From: Skermanella rosea
Lineage (GTDB): Bacteria > Pseudomonadota > Alphaproteobacteria > Azospirillales > Azospirillaceae
Assembly (NCBI RefSeq): GCF_016806835.2
Contig: NZ_CP086111.1
Span: 3,111,001-3,175,000, forward strand
DNA: 64,000 bases
Direction: 5' to 3'
The notes beneath the pieces are model-generated. The model saw nothing but the letters and a program-made list of their open reading frames with translations. It was not told the origin of the DNA and ran no database searches. Shown here piece by piece: positions 25,481 through 35,780 of this stretch. How positions within the stretch are numbered: the first letter of the stretch is position 1; the number at the start of each line of letters is the position of its first letter. The translations under genes and the position numbers were made by a program.

Positions 25481-26181
25481 GCGGAACCCTCTACGGCCTG
25501 GGTGTCGGGCCGGGCGACCCGGAACTGATCACCCTGAAGGCCTTGCGCCTGCTGCGGTCGTCCCCCGTCGTGGCATACCCGGCGCCGGAGCATGGCGATA
25601 GCCTGGCCCGCGCCATCGTCGCCGGCCACCTGCCCGGCGGGCAGACTGAAGTGGCGATCCGCATGCCCATGCTGGTCGAGCGCTTCCCGGCGCAGGAAGT
25701 CTACGACCGCGCGGCGGCTGATCTGGGCGGCCATCTGGCGGCCGGGCGCGATGTCGCCGTGCTGTGCGAGGGCGATCCCTTCTTCTACGGGTCGTTCATG
25801 TACCTGTTCGGCCGCATGGCGGAACGTTTTCCGGTGCAGGTGGTGCCGGGCGTCTCCTCGCTGACGGCCTGCGCCGCCGCCCTGGGGGCGCCGCTGGCAG
25901 CCCGGAACGACGTGTTGACCGTAATCCCGGCCCCGCTTTCGGCCGACCTGCTGCGCGAGCGGCTGGCCCAGACCGACGCCGCCGCGATCATGAAGCTGGG
26001 GCGGCATTTCGCCAAGGTGAGAGGCGTGCTGGAAGACCTGGGCTTGTCCGGCCGGTCGCGTTACGTGGAGCGTGCCACCATGGCGAACCAGCGGCTGCTG
26101 CCGCTGGACCAGGTGGACGCCGATTCCGTTCCCTATTTCTCGATGGTGCTGGTCCACCGCCGGGGTGAGGCCTGGGCATGA
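25477..26181 (+). CDS. cobI: Precorrin-2 C20-methyltransferase
   Basis: SAM-dependent methylase forming precorrin-3A, 234 residues. LYGLGVGPGDPELITLKALR is the typical first block, FAVLCEGDPFFYGSFMYLF-like sequence (VAVLCEGDPFFYGSFMY) the second and VVPGVSSLTACAAALG the third. The upstream-extended frame inside cobL is out of family, so the ATG in the ATGA overlap at 25477 is used. It ends in another ATGA overlap with the cbiG-cobJ gene. Confidence 0.95.
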   Translation: MSGTLYGLGVGPGDPELITLKALRLLRSSPVVAYPAPEHGDSLARAIVAGHLPGGQTEVAIRMPMLVERFPAQEVYDRAAADLGGHLAAGRDVAVLCEGDPFFYGSFMYLFGRMAERFPVQVVPGVSSLTACAAALGAPLAARNDVLTVIPAPLSADLLRERLAQTDAAAIMKLGRHFAKVRGVLEDLGLSGRSRYVERATMANQRLLPLDQVDADSVPYFSMVLVHRRGEAWA

Positions 26182-27980
26182 GCGCACCCGTCTTCGTCGT
26201 CCTGTCGCAATCCGGGTTCGAGGTCGCTTCCGGCGCCCGGACCGTCCTGCCCGGCGCCGAGATCCACGGGCTGGCCCACCGGGTCGCCGGGGCGGACAGG
26301 AGTTTCTCCGCAACCCTCGACCATCTGCGGGCGCTGTTCGCGGCCGGCACGCCGATCATCGGCGTGTTCGCCGCCGGCATCCTGATCCGCGCGCTGGGTC
26401 CCGTCCTGTCGGACAAGCGCGCCGAACCTCCCGTGCTGGCTCTGGCGGAGGACGGCAGCGCGGTCGTCCCGCTGCTGGGCGGCCACCACGGCGCCAACGA
26501 CATGGCGCGGAGGCTGGCGGCGGCGCTGGGCATCGAGCCGGCCATCACGACCGCCGGAGACCTGAATTTCGGCGTGGCCCTGGACGAGCCGCCGGCAGGC
26601 TGGCACCTCGCCAACCCGGAGGACGCCAAACCTTTCACCGCCGCCCTGATGGCCGGAGCACGGGTCAGGCTTGAGGGCACCGCCCACTGGCTGACCGCCG
26701 CCCGCCTTCCCTTCTCGGCCGACGGCACCCTGACGCTGCGCGTCACGGAACAGGCCGAGGCCGGCTCCGAAACCTGCCTGGTCTATCATCCTCCGGTGCT
26801 GGCGGTCGGCGTCGGGTGCGAGCGCGGCGCTTCGGCGGAGGAAGTGACGGCGCTGGTGCGCGAGACCCTGGCCTCCGCCCGCCTCGCCGAGGGGGCCGTG
26901 GCGGCGCTGTGCTCGATCGACGTCAAGATGGACGAGCCGGCGATCCACGCCGCCGCCGCCGTTCTTGGTGTCCCGGTGCGCTTCTTCGACGCCGCCCGGC
27001 TGGAGGAGGAGGCTCCACGGCTCGCCAATCCGTCCGACCTGGTGTTCCGCGAGGTCGGCTGCCATGGGGTCGCCGAAGGGGCGGCGCTGGCGGCGTCGGG
27101 CGGAACGCTGCTGGTGCCCAAGCGGAAGTCGGCGCGGGCGACCTGCGCCGTCGGGCTGGCGCCGGCGCCGCTCCACGCCGACACCATCGGGCGACGCCGC
27201 GGACGGCTCTCGGTCGTCGGCATCGGGCCGGGCAGCGACGGCTGGCGCACGCCGGAGGCCGACCGCTGGCTGGCGAGCGCCACCGACCTCGTCGGGTATC
27301 ATCTCTATCTCGATCTCCTCGGCGAACTGGCGGCCGGCAAGCGGCGGCATGGCTATGAACTGGGGGCCGAGGAGACGCGGGTGCGCGTCGCCCTCGACCT
27401 CGCGGCGGAAGGCCGCGACGTGGCCCTGGTCTCCAGCGGCGATGCCGGCATCTATGCCATGGCGACGCTGGTGTTCGAACTGGTCGAGCGCGAGAGGCGC
27501 GCCGACTGGGCGCGGCTCGACATCGCGGTCACGCCCGGGATCTCAGCGCTCCAGGCCGCCGCGGCCCGGGCCGGCGCCCCGCTGGGCCATGACTTCTGCA
27601 CGATCTCCCTGTCGGACCTGCTGACCCCCTGGCCGGTGATCGAGCGGCGGATCCGCGCCGCCGCCGAGGGCGATTTCGTGATCGCCGTCTACAATCCGGT
27701 GTCGCGCCGGCGCACGGAGCAGCTTCCGGCCATGAAGGCGGTCCTGCTGGAACACCGTCCCGCCGCCACGCCGGTGATCCTGGCCCGCAACCTGGGCCGG
27801 CCGGGCGAGACCATCGCGGTGACCACCCTGGCGGCGCTGGACGTGGCCGACGTGGACATGCTGACCCTGGTGCTGATCGGCTCCAGCGAGACCCGCGCGG
27901 TGCCGCGCGGCGACGGCGGCACCCGGGTCTACACCCCCCGCGGCTATGCCGCGAAACATCCGGACGAAAGACCCACATGA
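26178..27980 (+). CDS. cobJ: CbiG-CobJ fusion: cobalt-precorrin-5A hydrolase-like plus precorrin-3B C17-methyltransferase
   Basis: A 600-residue bifunctional protein. Residues 1 to about 340 are Cbi[37 protein letters not shown], then a C-terminal CobE-like part ([18 protein letters not shown]). From about 344 onwards it is Cob[71 protein letters not shown] and [13 protein letters not shown]. CbiG opens the ring lactone after ring contraction and is normally an anaerobic-type enzyme, while CobJ does the contraction methylation. No CobG is present here. The gene is chained by 4-bp overlaps to cobI and cobM. Confidence 0.93.
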   Translation: MSAPVFVVLSQSGFEVASGARTVLPGAEIHGLAHRVAGADRSFSATLDHLRALFAAGTPIIGVFAAGILIRALGPVLSDKRAEPPVLALAEDGSAVVPLLGGHHGANDMARRLAAALGIEPAITTAGDLNFGVALDEPPAGWHLANPEDAKPFTAALMAGARVRLEGTAHWLTAARLPFSADGTLTLRVTEQAEAGSETCLVYHPPVLAVGVGCERGASAEEVTALVRETLASARLAEGAVAALCSIDVKMDEPAIHAAAAVLGVPVRFFDAARLEEEAPRLANPSDLVFREVGCHGVAEGAALAASGGTLLVPKRKSARATCAVGLAPAPLHADTIGRRRGRLSVVGIGPGSDGWRTPEADRWLASATDLVGYHLYLDLLGELAAGKRRHGYELGAEETRVRVALDLAAEGRDVALVSSGDAGIYAMATLVFELVERERRADWARLDIAVTPGISALQAAAARAGAPLGHDFCTISLSDLLTPWPVIERRIRAAAEGDFVIAVYNPVSRRRTEQLPAMKAVLLEHRPAATPVILARNLGRPGETIAVTTLAALDVADVDMLTLVLIGSSETRAVPRGDGGTRVYTPRGYAAKHPDERPT

Positions 27981-28744
27981 CGGTTCACTTCATCGGCGCG
28001 GGTCCCGGCGCTCCCGACCTGATCACGATCCGCGGGCGCGACCTGATCGCCCGCTGCCCAGTCTGCCTCTATGCCGGGTCGCTGGTACCCCCCGAGGTGG
28101 TGGCCTATGCGCCGGAGGGCGCCCGGGTGGTGGACACCGCCCCGCTGACGCTGGACGACATCCTGGCCGAGATCGAGGCCGCCCACGCCGACGGCAAGGA
28201 CGTGGCGCGGGTCCATTCCGGCGACCCCTCCCTCTACGGCGCGATCGGCGAGCAGATCCGCCGCCTGGATGCGCTGGGCATCCCGTACGACATCACCCCG
28301 GGCGTGCCGGCCTACGCCGCCGCCGCCGCCCTGCTGCGGACCGAGCTGACGCTGCCGGAGGTCTCCCAGACCGTCATCCTGACCCGCACGGCCATGAAGT
28401 CGTCGCCGATGCCGAACGCGGAGACGCTCGACATCCTGGGCCGGTCGGGCGGAACGCTGGCGATCCATCTGTCGATCCGCAACATGACCAGGATCGTCGA
28501 GGAGCTGTCGCCCCATTACGGCGCCGATTGCCCGGTCGCGGTGGTCTACCGGGCGACCTGGCCGGACGAGCTGGTGATCCGCGGCACGCTCGCCGACATC
28601 CGGGAGAAGGTGCGCGAGGCGAAGATCACCCGCACCGCGCTGGTGATCGTCGGCCGTGTCCTGGCGGCGGAGGATTTCCGCGACAGCGCGCTCTACGACC
28701 CGGAGCATGTCCATGTGCTGCGGCCCGAGCGCAAGGTCCGGTGA
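27977..28744 (+). CDS. cobM: Precorrin-4 C11-methyltransferase
   Basis: SAM-dependent methylase acting on C11, 255 residues. [60 protein letters not shown] and [19 protein letters not shown] are the diagnostic CobM/CbiF blocks. It is the last gene of the plus-strand corrin operon. Its final 52 bp overlap the 3' end of the convergent cbiD-cobK gene, so both C-termini are encoded on opposite strands of the same DNA. Confidence 0.95.
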   Translation: MTVHFIGAGPGAPDLITIRGRDLIARCPVCLYAGSLVPPEVVAYAPEGARVVDTAPLTLDDILAEIEAAHADGKDVARVHSGDPSLYGAIGEQIRRLDALGIPYDITPGVPAYAAAAALLRTELTLPEVSQTVILTRTAMKSSPMPNAETLDILGRSGGTLAIHLSIRNMTRIVEELSPHYGADCPVAVVYRATWPDELVIRGTLADIREKVREAKITRTALVIVGRVLAAEDFRDSALYDPEHVHVLRPERKVR

Positions 28745-30561
28745 AGCCACTCCAGCGCTTCCTCCGCGGTGCGGGCGCGGGGTCCGGCCGGCGGCGCGGG
28801 ACGGCGGACCATGATGACCGGGATTCCGAATTCCCGCGCGGCGGTAAGCTTCGGCTGGCTGGCGCCGCCGCCGCTGTTCTTGGCGACCACGACGGTGATG
28901 CCGTGGTCCGCCAGCAAGGCCCGTTCGGCATCCAGGTCGAAGGGGCCGCGCCCCGTCACCAGGGCGATGTTGGGGCCCGGCGGTTCCTGGGAGTCGATCA
29001 CCCGCGCCAGGAACCAGGCGTCGGCGCGCGACGCGAAGGGACCGAGTTCCTGGCGGCCGACGGTCAGGAACGCGCGGGCGCCGCTCGGCACCGCCGCCAC
29101 GGCGGCCTCCATGCCGCCCACCTCTATCCAGCGGTCAGCGGGTCCGGCCACCCATTCCGGCCGCACCAGCGCCAGCCGGGGCACGCCGGTCTGCCGGCAG
29201 GCCTCCTCCGCATGGCGGGAGATCGTGGCGGCGAAGGGGTGCGTGGCGTCGATGACGGCGGCGACCGCATTCTCCCTCAGATAGGCCGCCAGCCCCTCCG
29301 CCCCGCCGAATCCGCCGATGCGGACTTCTCCCGGCAGGGCGGCCGGCGCGCGGGTGCGGCCGGCCAGCGAGGTGACCACCGGCATTCCTTCCAGGCTGCG
29401 GGCCAGTTCCGCCGCCTCCGTCGTGCCGCCGAGGATCAGGACCTTGCCGGGAACGGTCGAGACGAAGCCGGCGCGTCCTTCCAGTCCGCCCTTGCGATCG
29501 AACACAAGCACTTCCACGTCGGTGCCGCAGTCTCTCAACGTGTCGAGCGCCACCGCCCGCGCGCGGGCCGCGATGAGGTCGGCAAGCGGAAGGCCGGCGG
29601 CGACCGCACGGGTCAGCACCTGGTTCGCGGTATTGGAATGTCGGGTGCGTTCGATCTCGTCGGGCGAGGCGCCCAAATCGGCCATTCGGTCGGCAAGCCA
29701 GTTGAAATCGACCTGACTGCGGCCCGAGTGAAGGTCCAGGAAACCCTGGGCCATTTTAGACAACTTACCGAAACCGCCCGCGATCGTCAAGCGCGGCACG
29801 GGATGGCGGCGCAGATACTTCAGCATTCCTCCGGCGAAATCCCCCATGTCGAGCAGCGCCAGGTCGGACAGCCCATGAAGCCGCTGGACTGCCTGCTCGG
29901 AGGTGGAGCCGGTCGAGCCCGCGACATGGCCGATCCCGTTGGCCCGCGCCACGTCGATGCCCCGGTGGATGGAGTGGATCCAGGCCGAGCAGGAGAACGG
30001 CACCACGATGCCGGTAGTGCCCAGGATCGACAGCCCACCGACAATGCCGAGGCGGGGGTTCCAGGTCTTGAGCGCGATGTCGCCGCCGCCCGGAATCGAG
30101 ACCTCGATCACCACGTCGCCCGCGTCGCCGTGGGCCGCCGCCAACTCGGCCACGGCCTCCGACATCATGCGGCGGGGAACGGGGTTGATCGCCGGCTCGC
30201 CGGGCGGGATCGGCAGACCCTCCTTGGTGACGGTCCCGACGCCCTCGCCGGCGCGGAACGTGATGCCGGACCCGGGAGCGCCGCGGCCGACGGTCGCGAT
30301 CACCAGGGCGCCGTGGGTCACGTCGGGATCGTCGCCTGCATCCTTGACCACGCCGGCGGCGCAGCGATCGGGGCCGCGCGCCTCCCAAGCGAGGGCGAAG
30401 GCAGGTGTTTCCCCGCCCGGCAGGCGGATCGTCACGGGGTCCGGGAACTCGCCGGTGAGCAGCGCCGCGTAGGCCGCGCGGGTGGCGGCGGTGGCGCAGG
30501 CTCCGGTCGTCCAGCCACGGCGCAGGGGACGATCGGGGACGTCTTCCGGTTGGTCGGTCAT
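28693..30561 (-). CDS. cbiD: CbiD-CobK fusion: C1-methyltransferase (CbiD) plus precorrin-6A reductase (CobK)
   Basis: A single 622-residue frame with two whole enzymes. Residues 1 to about 370 are Cbi[71 protein letters not shown] and [10 protein letters not shown]. From about 373 ([20 protein letters not shown]) to the end is CobK/CbiJ, with [20 protein letters not shown] and [20 protein letters not shown]. CbiD methylates C1 and substitutes for CobF; CobK then reduces precorrin-6A, so consecutive steps are joined. Start chosen at 30561; the frame is open 18 codons further, but that part overlaps the divergent cobA start. No riboswitch precedes it. Confidence 0.93.
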   Translation of the reverse strand: MTDQPEDVPDRPLRRGWTTGACATAATRAAYAALLTGEFPDPVTIRLPGGETPAFALAWEARGPDRCAAGVVKDAGDDPDVTHGALVIATVGRGAPGSGITFRAGEGVGTVTKEGLPIPPGEPAINPVPRRMMSEAVAELAAAHGDAGDVVIEVSIPGGGDIALKTWNPRLGIVGGLSILGTTGIVVPFSCSAWIHSIHRGIDVARANGIGHVAGSTGSTSEQAVQRLHGLSDLALLDMGDFAGGMLKYLRRHPVPRLTIAGGFGKLSKMAQGFLDLHSGRSQVDFNWLADRMADLGASPDEIERTRHSNTANQVLTRAVAAGLPLADLIAARARAVALDTLRDCGTDVEVLVFDRKGGLEGRAGFVSTVPGKVLILGGTTEAAELARSLEGMPVVTSLAGRTRAPAALPGEVRIGGFGGAEGLAAYLRENAVAAVIDATHPFAATISRHAEEACRQTGVPRLALVRPEWVAGPADRWIEVGGMEAAVAAVPSGARAFLTVGRQELGPFASRADAWFLARVIDSQEPPGPNIALVTGRGPFDLDAERALLADHGITVVVAKNSGGGASQPKLTAAREFGIPVIMVRRPAPPAGPRARTAEEALEWLHRTLRSGRSTWTCSGS

Positions 30562-30568
30562 GGCGTGG

Positions 30569-30597
30569 CTTATAGACGCGGTGTAAAGTGGCGGCAA
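30569..30597 (-). promoter_or_regulatory. Candidate promoter of cbiD-cobK
   Basis: On the minus strand TTGCCG (30597-30592), a 17-bp spacer and TATAAG (30574-30569) resemble a sigma-70 promoter. The -10 ends 7 nt before the ATG at 30561, so transcription would begin at or next to the start codon and the message would be leaderless. The -35 overlaps the cobA initiation region on the other strand. Confidence 0.45.
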
Positions 30598-31421
30598 TGA
30601 TCCCCTCATCCTCACCCCTCCCCTTCCCCGAGTTCGAACCCGGCTGGGTCTGGCTCGCGGGCGCCGGTCCGGGAGACCCCGGCCTGCTCACCCTCCATGC
30701 CTGGCACGCGCTGCGCCATGCGGACGTGATCGTCTATGACGCGCTGGTCGGGCCGGACATCCTGGGCATGGCCCGGCCCGAAAGCCGGCTGGAGTTCGCC
30801 GGCAAGCGCGGCGGGCGGCCATCGCCCAAGCAGCCCGACATCTCCCGGCGGCTGGTCGAACTGGCCCGGCAGGGCCTGCGCGTGCTGCGCCTGAAGGGCG
30901 GCGATCCCTTCGTGTTCGGGCGCGGCGGCGAGGAAGCGCTGATGCTGGTCGAGCACAAGGTGCCGTTCCGCGTGATCCCGGGCATCACCGCCGGGATCGG
31001 CGGCCTGGCCTATGCCGGCATCCCCGTGACCCACCGCGACCGGAACCACGCCGTGACCTTCATGACCGGGCACAGCGCCTCCGGGCTGGTGCCGGACACG
31101 ATCGACTGGACCGCCGTGGCGCGCGGCTCGCCGGTGATCATCATGTACATGGCGCTGAAGCACCTCGCCCTCATCGCGGACCGCTTCATGGAAGCCGGGC
31201 GCCCGCGCGACCAGGCGGTCGCGGTCGTGACCAACGCGACCCTGCCGAACCAGCACGTGCTGGAGACGACCCTGGAGCGCGCGGCATCGGACGTGGCGGA
31301 GCACGGCATCGAGCCCCCGGCCATGGTGGTGGTCGGAGACGTGGTGCTGCTCCGGCCGGCGCTGGACTGGCTGGGCGCCCTGTCCGGCCGCGTCCTGACC
31401 ACCAGCGGCGTGGCTGGCTGA
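30588..31421 (+). CDS. cobA: Uroporphyrinogen-III C-methyltransferase
   Basis: Adds methyl groups at C2 and C7 of uroporphyrinogen III to give precorrin-2, the branch point to B12 and sirohaem. About 277 residues without a CysG-type dehydrogenase domain. VWLAGAGPGDPGLLTLHAWH, DVIVYDALVG, RLKGGDPFVFGRGGEEALML, PGITAGIGGLAYAGIPVTHR and VTFMTGH are canonical. The start is GTG at 30588 or ATG at 30597; neither has an obvious Shine-Dalgarno sequence. It heads the cobA-cobB-cbiB unit and diverges from cbiD-cobK across only 26 bp. Confidence 0.95.
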   Translation: MAAMIPSSSPLPFPEFEPGWVWLAGAGPGDPGLLTLHAWHALRHADVIVYDALVGPDILGMARPESRLEFAGKRGGRPSPKQPDISRRLVELARQGLRVLRLKGGDPFVFGRGGEEALMLVEHKVPFRVIPGITAGIGGLAYAGIPVTHRDRNHAVTFMTGHSASGLVPDTIDWTAVARGSPVIIMYMALKHLALIADRFMEAGRPRDQAVAVVTNATLPNQHVLETTLERAASDVAEHGIEPPAMVVVGDVVLLRPALDWLGALSGRVLTTSGVAG

Positions 31422-31425
31422 GGCC

Positions 31426-32727
31426 GTGGCGGCACCGGGGCTCGTGCTGGCGGCTCCCGCCTCGGGCAGCGGCAAGACCGTCACGGTCCTGGCGCTGCTG
31501 AGGCATTTCAGCCGGTCCGGCGTGGCGGTGGAATCGCGGAAGGTTGGGCCGGACTATATCGACCCCCTGTTCCACGCGGCGGCCAGCGGCAGGCCCTGCC
31601 TCAACCTGGACCCCTGGGCGATGCGCCCGGGCACGCTGGCCCGGCTGGCGGAGGCCGACGCGGAGCTGCTGGTGGTCGAGGGGGTCATGGGCCTGTTCGA
31701 CGGCGCGGCGGACGGCTCCGGCTCGACCGCCGACCTGGCGGCGCAGGCGGGATGGCCGGTCGTGCTGGTGGTGGATGCCAAGTCCCAGGCGCAGTCGATC
31801 GCGGCGCTGGTCCATGGGTTCGGCAGCTTCCGGCGGGACGTGACGGTCTCGGGAGTGATCCTGAACCGGGTCGGCAGCGCCCGGCACGAGGCCCTGCTGA
31901 GGACCGCCCTGGAACCGCTCGGCGTCCCGGTATTGGGCGCCCTGCCGAGGCTGGAGGCGCTGGAACTGCCGGACCGCCACCTGGGGCTGGTACCCGCCGG
32001 GGAGCATGTGGGGCTGGACGCCTTCCTCGACCGGGCGGCGGATGCCGTGGCCCGGCATGTGGATACCGCGGCCCTGCGCCGGCTGGCCCGCCCGGCGGCG
32101 TTCCCGGCGGAGGCAGGGGGTGCGCCGCTGGCGCCGCCCGGACAGCGCATCGCGGTGGCCCGCGACGACGCCTTCGTCTTCGCTTACCCGCATCTGCTGG
32201 CGTCCTGGACGAAGCAGGGCGCCGAGCTGGTGCCCTTCTCCCCCCTGGCGGACGAGACGCCGGACGCCGGGGCCGACGCGGTCTTCCTGCCCGGGGGCTA
32301 TCCGGAACTTCATGCCGGGCACCTTGCCGCGGCGGGGCGGTTCCTGGACGGCATCAGGGCCGCAGCCGAACGCGGGGCCGTGGTCTATGGGGAGTGCGGC
32401 GGCTACATGGTGCTGGGCAGGGTGCTGGAGGATGGTGACGGCGTCCGGCACGCCATGGCCGGGCTGCTGCCGCTTGAGACGTCCTTCGCCAAGCGCCGGC
32501 TGCACCTGGGCTACCGCGAGGCGGTGGCGCCCTTGGCGACCCCGTTCGGCCCCGCCGGCACGGTGCTGCGCGGGCACGAGTTCCACTATGCCAGCATCAC
32601 GGCGGAGGAGGCCGACCCGCCGCTGTTCAGGGTCCGCGACGCGCGGGGCGACGACCTCGGCGGCATGGGCGCCCGGCGCGGCACGGTGATGGGATCGTTC
32701 CTCCATGTGGTGGATGCCCGGGAATGA
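31426..32727 (+). CDS. cobB: Cobyrinic acid a,c-diamide synthase
   Basis: ATP- and glutamine-dependent amidation of the a and c acetate side chains. 433 residues from a GTG 4 bp after cobA. The P-loop-like LAAPASGSGKTVTVLALLRH, KVGPDYIDPLFHAAASGRPC and VVEGVMGLFDGAADGSGSTA form the dethiobiotin-synthetase-like domain. The C-terminal class-I-type glutaminase domain has VFLPGGYPELHAGHL and the nucleophile cysteine in YGECGGYMVLG. It overlaps cbiB by 4 bp. Confidence 0.95.
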   Translation: MAAPGLVLAAPASGSGKTVTVLALLRHFSRSGVAVESRKVGPDYIDPLFHAAASGRPCLNLDPWAMRPGTLARLAEADAELLVVEGVMGLFDGAADGSGSTADLAAQAGWPVVLVVDAKSQAQSIAALVHGFGSFRRDVTVSGVILNRVGSARHEALLRTALEPLGVPVLGALPRLEALELPDRHLGLVPAGEHVGLDAFLDRAADAVARHVDTAALRRLARPAAFPAEAGGAPLAPPGQRIAVARDDAFVFAYPHLLASWTKQGAELVPFSPLADETPDAGADAVFLPGGYPELHAGHLAAAGRFLDGIRAAAERGAVVYGECGGYMVLGRVLEDGDGVRHAMAGLLPLETSFAKRRLHLGYREAVAPLATPFGPAGTVLRGHEFHYASITAEEADPPLFRVRDARGDDLGGMGARRGTVMGSFLHVVDARE

Positions 32728-33698
32728 ACCAGGACGCCGTCCTCCTTCTAGCCCTGGCGATCGACGCGGCGTTCGGCGAGCCGGCCTGGATCTACGCCCG
32801 TCTGCCCCATCCCGTGGTCCTGTTCGGCCGGCTGGTCGGCCTGCTGGACCGGACGCTGAACCGCGATGGCTGGAGGCCGGCGGCGCGACGGCTTGCGGGT
32901 GTCGTGGCGGTGCTGGCGCTGCTGGCCGTGACCGCCGGCCCGGCCTGGCTCGCCAGCCTGGCTTTCGAGGCCATGCCGCTCGGCTGGGTCCTGGAAGCCC
33001 TCCTGGCGAGCACGCTGATCGCGCAGCGGAGCCTCTACACCCATGTGGCGGCGGTGGCATCGGCGCTGGAGAGCGAGGGGCTGGCGGGCGGGCGGCGGGC
33101 GGTGTCCATGATCGTCGGGCGCGACCCGGAAAGCCTCGACGAGCATGGCGTCTGCCGTGCCGCCATCGAGTCTTGCTCGGAGAACTTCTCCGACGGCATC
33201 GTGGCGCCGGTGTTCTGGTTCGCGGTGTTGGGGTTTCCCGGTCTGGTCGCCTACAAGGCGATCAACACGGCGGACAGCATGATCGGCCACCGGACCCCGC
33301 GCCACCGGGCTTTCGGCTGGGCGGCGGCGCGGCTGGACGATCTGGTGAACCTGATGCCGGCGCGGCTGGCCGGCCTGTTCATCATCCTGGGCAGCGCCAT
33401 CGCCCTGCGCGGCAAGCGGTTGCGGCGCGCCCACGCCGCCTGGAAGACCATGCTGCGCGACGCCGGCAAGCACAAGTCGCCCAACGCGGGCTGGCAGGAA
33501 GCCGCCATGGCCGGCGCGCTGGGCCTCGCGCTGGCAGGGCCGCGCCGCTACGGGGCCGTCGTGGTGGACGATGCCTGGATGGGCGAAGGCGGCCGGCGGG
33601 AGGCGACCTTGGACGATATCCGCCGGGCGCTCCGCATCATGGCCGCCGCGTGCGGCCTTCAGGCCGGGCTGATCGCGACGCTGGCGTTCCTGCTATGA
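32724..33698 (+). CDS. cbiB: Adenosylcobinamide-phosphate synthase
   Basis: Membrane enzyme attaching the aminopropanol (phosphate) arm to adenosylcobyric acid; called cobD in the Pseudomonas naming. 324 residues with several hydrophobic helices. DAAFGEPAWIYARLPHPVVL, VSMIVGRDPESLDEHGVCRA, ESCSENFSDGIVAPVFWF and KAINTADSMIGHR are invariant family blocks. It closes the cobA-cobB-cbiB unit, and its stop lies 10 bp from the convergent cobQ stop. Confidence 0.95.
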   Translation: MNQDAVLLLALAIDAAFGEPAWIYARLPHPVVLFGRLVGLLDRTLNRDGWRPAARRLAGVVAVLALLAVTAGPAWLASLAFEAMPLGWVLEALLASTLIAQRSLYTHVAAVASALESEGLAGGRRAVSMIVGRDPESLDEHGVCRAAIESCSENFSDGIVAPVFWFAVLGFPGLVAYKAINTADSMIGHRTPRHRAFGWAAARLDDLVNLMPARLAGLFIILGSAIALRGKRLRRAHAAWKTMLRDAGKHKSPNAGWQEAAMAGALGLALAGPRRYGAVVVDDAWMGEGGRREATLDDIRRALRIMAAACGLQAGLIATLAFLL

Positions 33699-33708
33699 GC
33701 CGGGCGGA

Positions 33709-35160
33709 TCACAGGGCGAGCAGCGCGTCCAGGTCCAGGTGGGTTTCCAAATGGCCGGCCAGCGCGTCCAAGGTGGCTTCTACCGTGTCCTCGTAGTTCA
33801 GGCCGGTCGCGGCCCGGTCGCGGATGCCGGCGAGGAAGGCGTGGCGGAAACCGTCGGCGGAGAACATTCCGTGGACGTAACAGCCGCCGATACGGCCGTT
33901 CGGGGAGACGGCGCCCTCGGGGCGGCCGGACAGGTCGAGCATCGGGTGATCCAGCGCGGGGCCTGTGGTCCGGCCGATATGCATCTCGTAGCCGAGCAGT
34001 TCCGCTCCGCTGGCGAGGTGCCGGCCGGCCACCTCGACCAGGGTCTTGGGACCGTCCAGAACCGTTTCGAGATCGAGAAGACCGAGGCCGTCCACGGCGC
34101 CGGGAGCCCCCTCGGTGCCCGCCGGGTCGTCGAGGCGGCGGCCCAGCATCTGGAAGCCGCCGCAGATCCCGAGCACGTGCCCGCCCCGGCGGACATGGGC
34201 GGCGAGGTCGATGTGCCAGCCCTGGGCGCGGAGGAACTCCAGGTCGGGGATGGTCGCCTTGGTCCCCGGCAGGATCACGAGGTCGGCGTCGCCCGGCAGC
34301 GGCTGGCCCGAGGGGATCATCTCGACCGTGACGTCGGGTTCCGCGCGCAGGGGATCGAGGTCGTCGAAATTGGCGATCCGGGAGAGTTGCGGCACGGCGA
34401 TCCGGATCGCGCGGCCCTCGGCTGATCGCCGCGAGGACAGGGCCAGGGCGTCCTCCGGCGGCAGCCGGTCGGCCTCGGCGAACCAGGGAACGACGCCGAG
34501 GCTGGTCAGGCCGGTATGCTCGTGGATGATCCGCAAGCCGTCGTCGAACAAGCTGGTGTCGCCCCGGAACTTGTTGATCAGGAAAGCCTTGAGCCGCGCC
34601 CGTTCGGCCGGCGGCAGGACCGCGCAGGTGCCGACGATGCCGGCGATCACGCCGCCGCGCTCGATGTCGCCGATCAGGACGACGGGCAGGTCGGCGGCCT
34701 CGGCGAAGCCCATGTTGGCGATGTCGCCGGCCCGCAGGTTGACTTCCGAAGCGCTCCCCGCCCCTTCGACCAGGATCAGGTCGGCGTCGCGGCCCAGGCG
34801 ATGGAAGCTTTCCAGCACGGCGGGCATCAGCTCGCCCTTGCGGGTCTGGTACTCGCGGGCCCTCATGGCGCCCACGACGCGGCCCTGGACCACCACCTGG
34901 GCGCCGATGTCGGTCTGGGGCTTGAGCAGCACCGGGTTCATGTCGGGAACCGGAGCCACCCGGCAGGCCCGCGCCTGGAGCGCCTGGGCGCGGCCGATCT
35001 CGCCGCCGTCCGCCGTGACGGCCGCGTTGTTGGACATGTTCTGCGGCTTGAACGGCCTGACCCGAAGGCCCCGGTTCGTGAAGGCGCGGCACAGCCCGGC
35101 GACGATCATGGACTTGCCGACGTCGGAGCCGGTGCCCATGAACATGATTGCCCTGGTCAA
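33709..35160 (-). CDS. cobQ: Cobyric acid synthase
   Basis: Glutamine-dependent amidation of side chains b, d, e and g. 483 residues if started at the TTG at 35160, giving [17 protein letters not shown], which matches how family members begin and overlaps the cobO stop by 4 bp; an ATG at 35145 is the alternative. N-terminal ATPase-like domain: [20 protein letters not shown] and [21 protein letters not shown]-terminal glutaminase-like domain: [10 protein letters not shown] with the nucleophile and GCYVHGMF with the histidine. It is the last gene of the cobU-cobW-cobN-cobO-cobQ unit. Confidence 0.95.
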   Translation of the reverse strand: MTRAIMFMGTGSDVGKSMIVAGLCRAFTNRGLRVRPFKPQNMSNNAAVTADGGEIGRAQALQARACRVAPVPDMNPVLLKPQTDIGAQVVVQGRVVGAMRAREYQTRKGELMPAVLESFHRLGRDADLILVEGAGSASEVNLRAGDIANMGFAEAADLPVVLIGDIERGGVIAGIVGTCAVLPPAERARLKAFLINKFRGDTSLFDDGLRIIHEHTGLTSLGVVPWFAEADRLPPEDALALSSRRSAEGRAIRIAVPQLSRIANFDDLDPLRAEPDVTVEMIPSGQPLPGDADLVILPGTKATIPDLEFLRAQGWHIDLAAHVRRGGHVLGICGGFQMLGRRLDDPAGTEGAPGAVDGLGLLDLETVLDGPKTLVEVAGRHLASGAELLGYEMHIGRTTGPALDHPMLDLSGRPEGAVSPNGRIGGCYVHGMFSADGFRHAFLAGIRDRAATGLNYEDTVEATLDALAGHLETHLDLDALLAL

Positions 35161-35780
35161 AACTCGATGCCCGCCTGGGCCTTCACGCCGTCGCGGAAGG
35201 GGTGCTTGACCATGGTCATCTCGGTCACGAGGTCGGCGATCTCCAGCAGCTCGTCCTTGGCGTTGCGGCCGGTCACGATGACGTGGGTGTCCTCCGGCTT
35301 GGAGCGGAGGACCTCGATGACTTCCTCCAGCGGCAGGTAGTCGTAGCGCAGCACGATGTTGAGCTCGTCGAGCAGCACCATCTTGTAGGCCGGGTCGCGG
35401 ATCAGGTTGACCGCCTGGTCCCACGCGGCCCGGGCTGCGGCGATGTCGCGCTGGCGATCCTGGGTCTCCCAGGTGAAGCCCTCGCCCATGGTGTTGATGG
35501 TAACCTGGTCGGCGAAACGCTCCAGCACGACCCGCTCGCCGGTCTCCCACTTGCCCTTGACGAACTGAACGATGCCGACCTTGAAGCCGTGGCCGATCCC
35601 CCGCATCACCATGCCGAGCGCTGCGGTGGACTTGCCCTTGCCCTTGCCGGTGTGGACGATCAGAAGCCCTTTCTCCAGGGTCTTGGTCGCGATCATGCGG
35701 TCGCGGGCGGCCTTCTTCTTGGCCATCTTCTCGGCGTGCCGCGCGTTGATCTCTTCCTCGGTCATGCCTTCGGTCTTCAT
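35157..35780 (-). CDS. cobO: Cob(I)yrinic acid a,c-diamide adenosyltransferase (CobA/CobO/BtuR type)
   Basis: Transfers adenosyl from ATP to the reduced corrinoid. 207 residues. The lysine-rich N-terminus ([12 protein letters not shown]) and P-loop [20 protein letters not shown], followed by [37 protein letters not shown] and [20 protein letters not shown], are characteristic. The ATG at 35780 sits in an ATGA overlap with cobN; the longer open frame upstream lies within cobN and is not real. Confidence 0.96.
   Translation of the reverse strand: MKTEGMTEEEINARHAEKMAKKKAARDRMIATKTLEKGLLIVHTGKGKGKSTAALGMVMRGIGHGFKVGIVQFVKGKWETGERVVLERFADQVTINTMGEGFTWETQDRQRDIAAARAAWDQAVNLIRDPAYKMVLLDELNIVLRYDYLPLEEVIEVLRSKPEDTHVIVTGRNAKDELLEIADLVTEMTMVKHPFRDGVKAQAGIEF

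Noticed and set aside
30562-30615. An 18-codon N-terminal extension of the CbiD-CobK protein
   Set aside because: It would run across the whole divergent spacer into the cobA start, is not family-like, and the downstream ATG begins right before the conserved LRRGWTTG motif.
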